Shown here one piece after another: positions 4,359 to 5,236 of a stretch of 5,236 bases of DNA. Numbering within the stretch: the first letter of the stretch is position 1; the number at the start of each line of letters is the position of its first letter. The notes beneath the pieces were generated by a model that was not told the origin of the DNA, searched no databases, and saw only the letters and a list, made by a program, of their open reading frames with translations. The DNA comes from Bordetella parapertussis (GTDB lineage Bacteria; Pseudomonadota; Gammaproteobacteria; Burkholderiales; Burkholderiaceae_C): NCBI GenBank assembly GCA_943328885.2, contig CALQBT020000224.1:1-5236 (forward strand), written 5' to 3'. A program made the translations under genes and the position numbers.

Positions 4359-5236
4359 GTGCAGCAATTGCGGGTCTATCAGTCGATGTGGGCGATGGAA
4401 CGTCGCCGACCGGACGGTGTCGAGTGGTCGCTGCAGGAAAAACTGGATCTGATCATCGGCGCGGGCTTTGACGGCGTGGGCTTGCGATTTACCGACCGCG
4501 CCTTTGTGGCTGCGGTCACGCAACGCCTGCGCGCGGCGGGCCTGACCTGGCAGGCGCAGTGTTACCCGCGCACCGTGGACGGGCTGGTCCCGGTGCTCGA
4601 CCTGGTGGCCGAGTTCGGCTGCGACCACATCAACCTGCAGGCCGACGTGCGGCCGCACACCGTGGCCGAATGTGTGCCGCTGATCGAAGGCTGGCAACGA
4701 CTGGCGGCCGATGCTGGCGTGACGCTGAACCTGGAAACGCATCGCGACCGCATGACCACGGACCTGCTCTTCACGCTGCGGCTGCTTGACCGGTTTCCTG
4801 AACTTCGACTCACCGGAGACCTGTCGCACTACCTGGTGGGCCGTGAATTTGCCTGGCCAGTGAGCGACGAGAACCACGCGCTGATGCAGCGCGTGATGGA
4901 CCACTGCTGGGCCTACCACGGCCGCGTGGCCAGCCGCGAACAGATCCAGGTGCCACTCAGCTTTGAGCACCTGCGCCACTGGCTCGATTTGTTCATGGAC
5001 TGGTGGGCATACGGTTTTCGCAGCTGGCGCCGTCGCGCCGGGCCCACGGCCACGCTGAGCTTCCTGTGCGAGCTGGGGCCGCCTGAGTACGCCATCACCG
5101 GCGCCGATGGCTACGAGCTCTCAGACCGCTGGCAAGAGGCGCAAATGCTGATGCGCCTGGTGCGTGGGCTGTGGCAACGTATCGAGGACGAAGATGCCGC
5201 AGCAAGCGCGCAGGGCGCAGCCGCCGTGACCAGCCG
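4359..5236 (+). CDS. Sugar phosphate isomerase/epimerase-like TIM-barrel protein, 3' end off window
   Basis: Open frame without stops to the window edge (292 codons here), in the AP-endonuclease-2 / xylose isomerase-like TIM-barrel family of metal-dependent isomerases, epimerases and lyases. The N-terminus LRVYQSMWAMERRRPDGVE (4-22) is followed by barrel strands. LNLETHRDRMTTDLLFTL (123-140) supplies metal ligand Glu126 and a His-Arg pair; TGDLSHYLV (152-160) supplies Asp154; YHGRVASREQIQVP (186-199) supplies His187 and Arg189; CELGPPEY (237-244) supplies Glu238. These four ligands match the family's Glu-Asp-His-Glu metal site. The tail turns Ala-rich near the edge, so little is probably missing. 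There is no usable ATG: GTG at 4359 (GGGG 9 nt upstream) fits the family N-terminus, while GTG at 4332 would overlap the phyH stop. The 19-nt gap to phyH implies one transcript. The substrate is unknown; a hydroxylated product of the PhyH enzyme is one inference. Confidence 0.85.
   Translation, partial: MQQLRVYQSMWAMERRRPDGVEWSLQEKLDLIIGAGFDGVGLRFTDRAFVAAVTQRLRAAGLTWQAQCYPRTVDGLVPVLDLVAEFGCDHINLQADVRPHTVAECVPLIEGWQRLAADAGVTLNLETHRDRMTTDLLFTLRLLDRFPELRLTGDLSHYLVGREFAWPVSDENHALMQRVMDHCWAYHGRVASREQIQVPLSFEHLRHWLDLFMDWWAYGFRSWRRRAGPTATLSFLCELGPPEYAITGADGYELSDRWQEAQMLMRLVRGLWQRIEDEDAAASAQGAAAVTS

Noticed and set aside
4254..4979. 241-codon minus-strand open frame
   Set aside because: His/Gln/Arg-rich shadow of the TIM-barrel gene, whose plus-strand translation has intact family motifs.
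1..5236. tRNA, rRNA, CRISPR array, insertion sequence or prophage
   Set aside because: No tRNA-like T-loop and acceptor pairing, no regularly spaced repeats, no transposase or integrase motifs and no terminal inverted repeats with target duplication were seen.

Overview
The window is GC-rich with strong third-position G/C bias. Its proteins look like those of Burkholderiales, most likely Comamonadaceae-like betaproteobacteria. This placement rests on protein style and base composition, not on any marker gene.

Layout. The left half (1 to about 2743) is a tightly packed minus-strand operon read right to left: dusA (tRNA-dihydrouridine synthase), then mtnP (5'-methylthioadenosine phosphorylase), then mtnA (5-methylthioribose-1-phosphate isomerase), which runs off the left edge. 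Both junctions are 4-nt stop/start overlaps (ATGA and GTGA), so the three genes are probably co-transcribed and translationally coupled. mtnP and mtnA carry out consecutive steps of methionine salvage: MTA to 5-methylthioribose-1-phosphate plus adenine, then isomerisation to 5-methylthioribulose-1-phosphate.

The middle (2744 to 3514) is about 770 bp with no gene I can support. It is less GC-rich than its flanks, especially around 3040 to 3400. It separates two divergently transcribed units and holds several clear inverted repeats: a 41-bp hairpin at 2784-2824, a 38-bp hairpin at 2952-2989, a 12-bp palindrome at 3097-3108, and smaller ones. No convincing sigma-70 or sigma-54 promoter was found.

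The right side (3515 to 5236) is a plus-strand pair. The first gene is a PhyH-family Fe(II)/2-oxoglutarate dioxygenase with an intact 2-His-1-Asp site. It is followed almost immediately by a sugar phosphate isomerase/epimerase-like TIM-barrel protein (AP-endonuclease-2 / xylose isomerase-like fold) with its metal ligands in place, which is open to the right edge. The two enzymes probably act in one catabolic route on an unidentified small molecule. This pair is the least explained and most interesting part of the window. No mobile element, CRISPR array, tRNA or rRNA was found.
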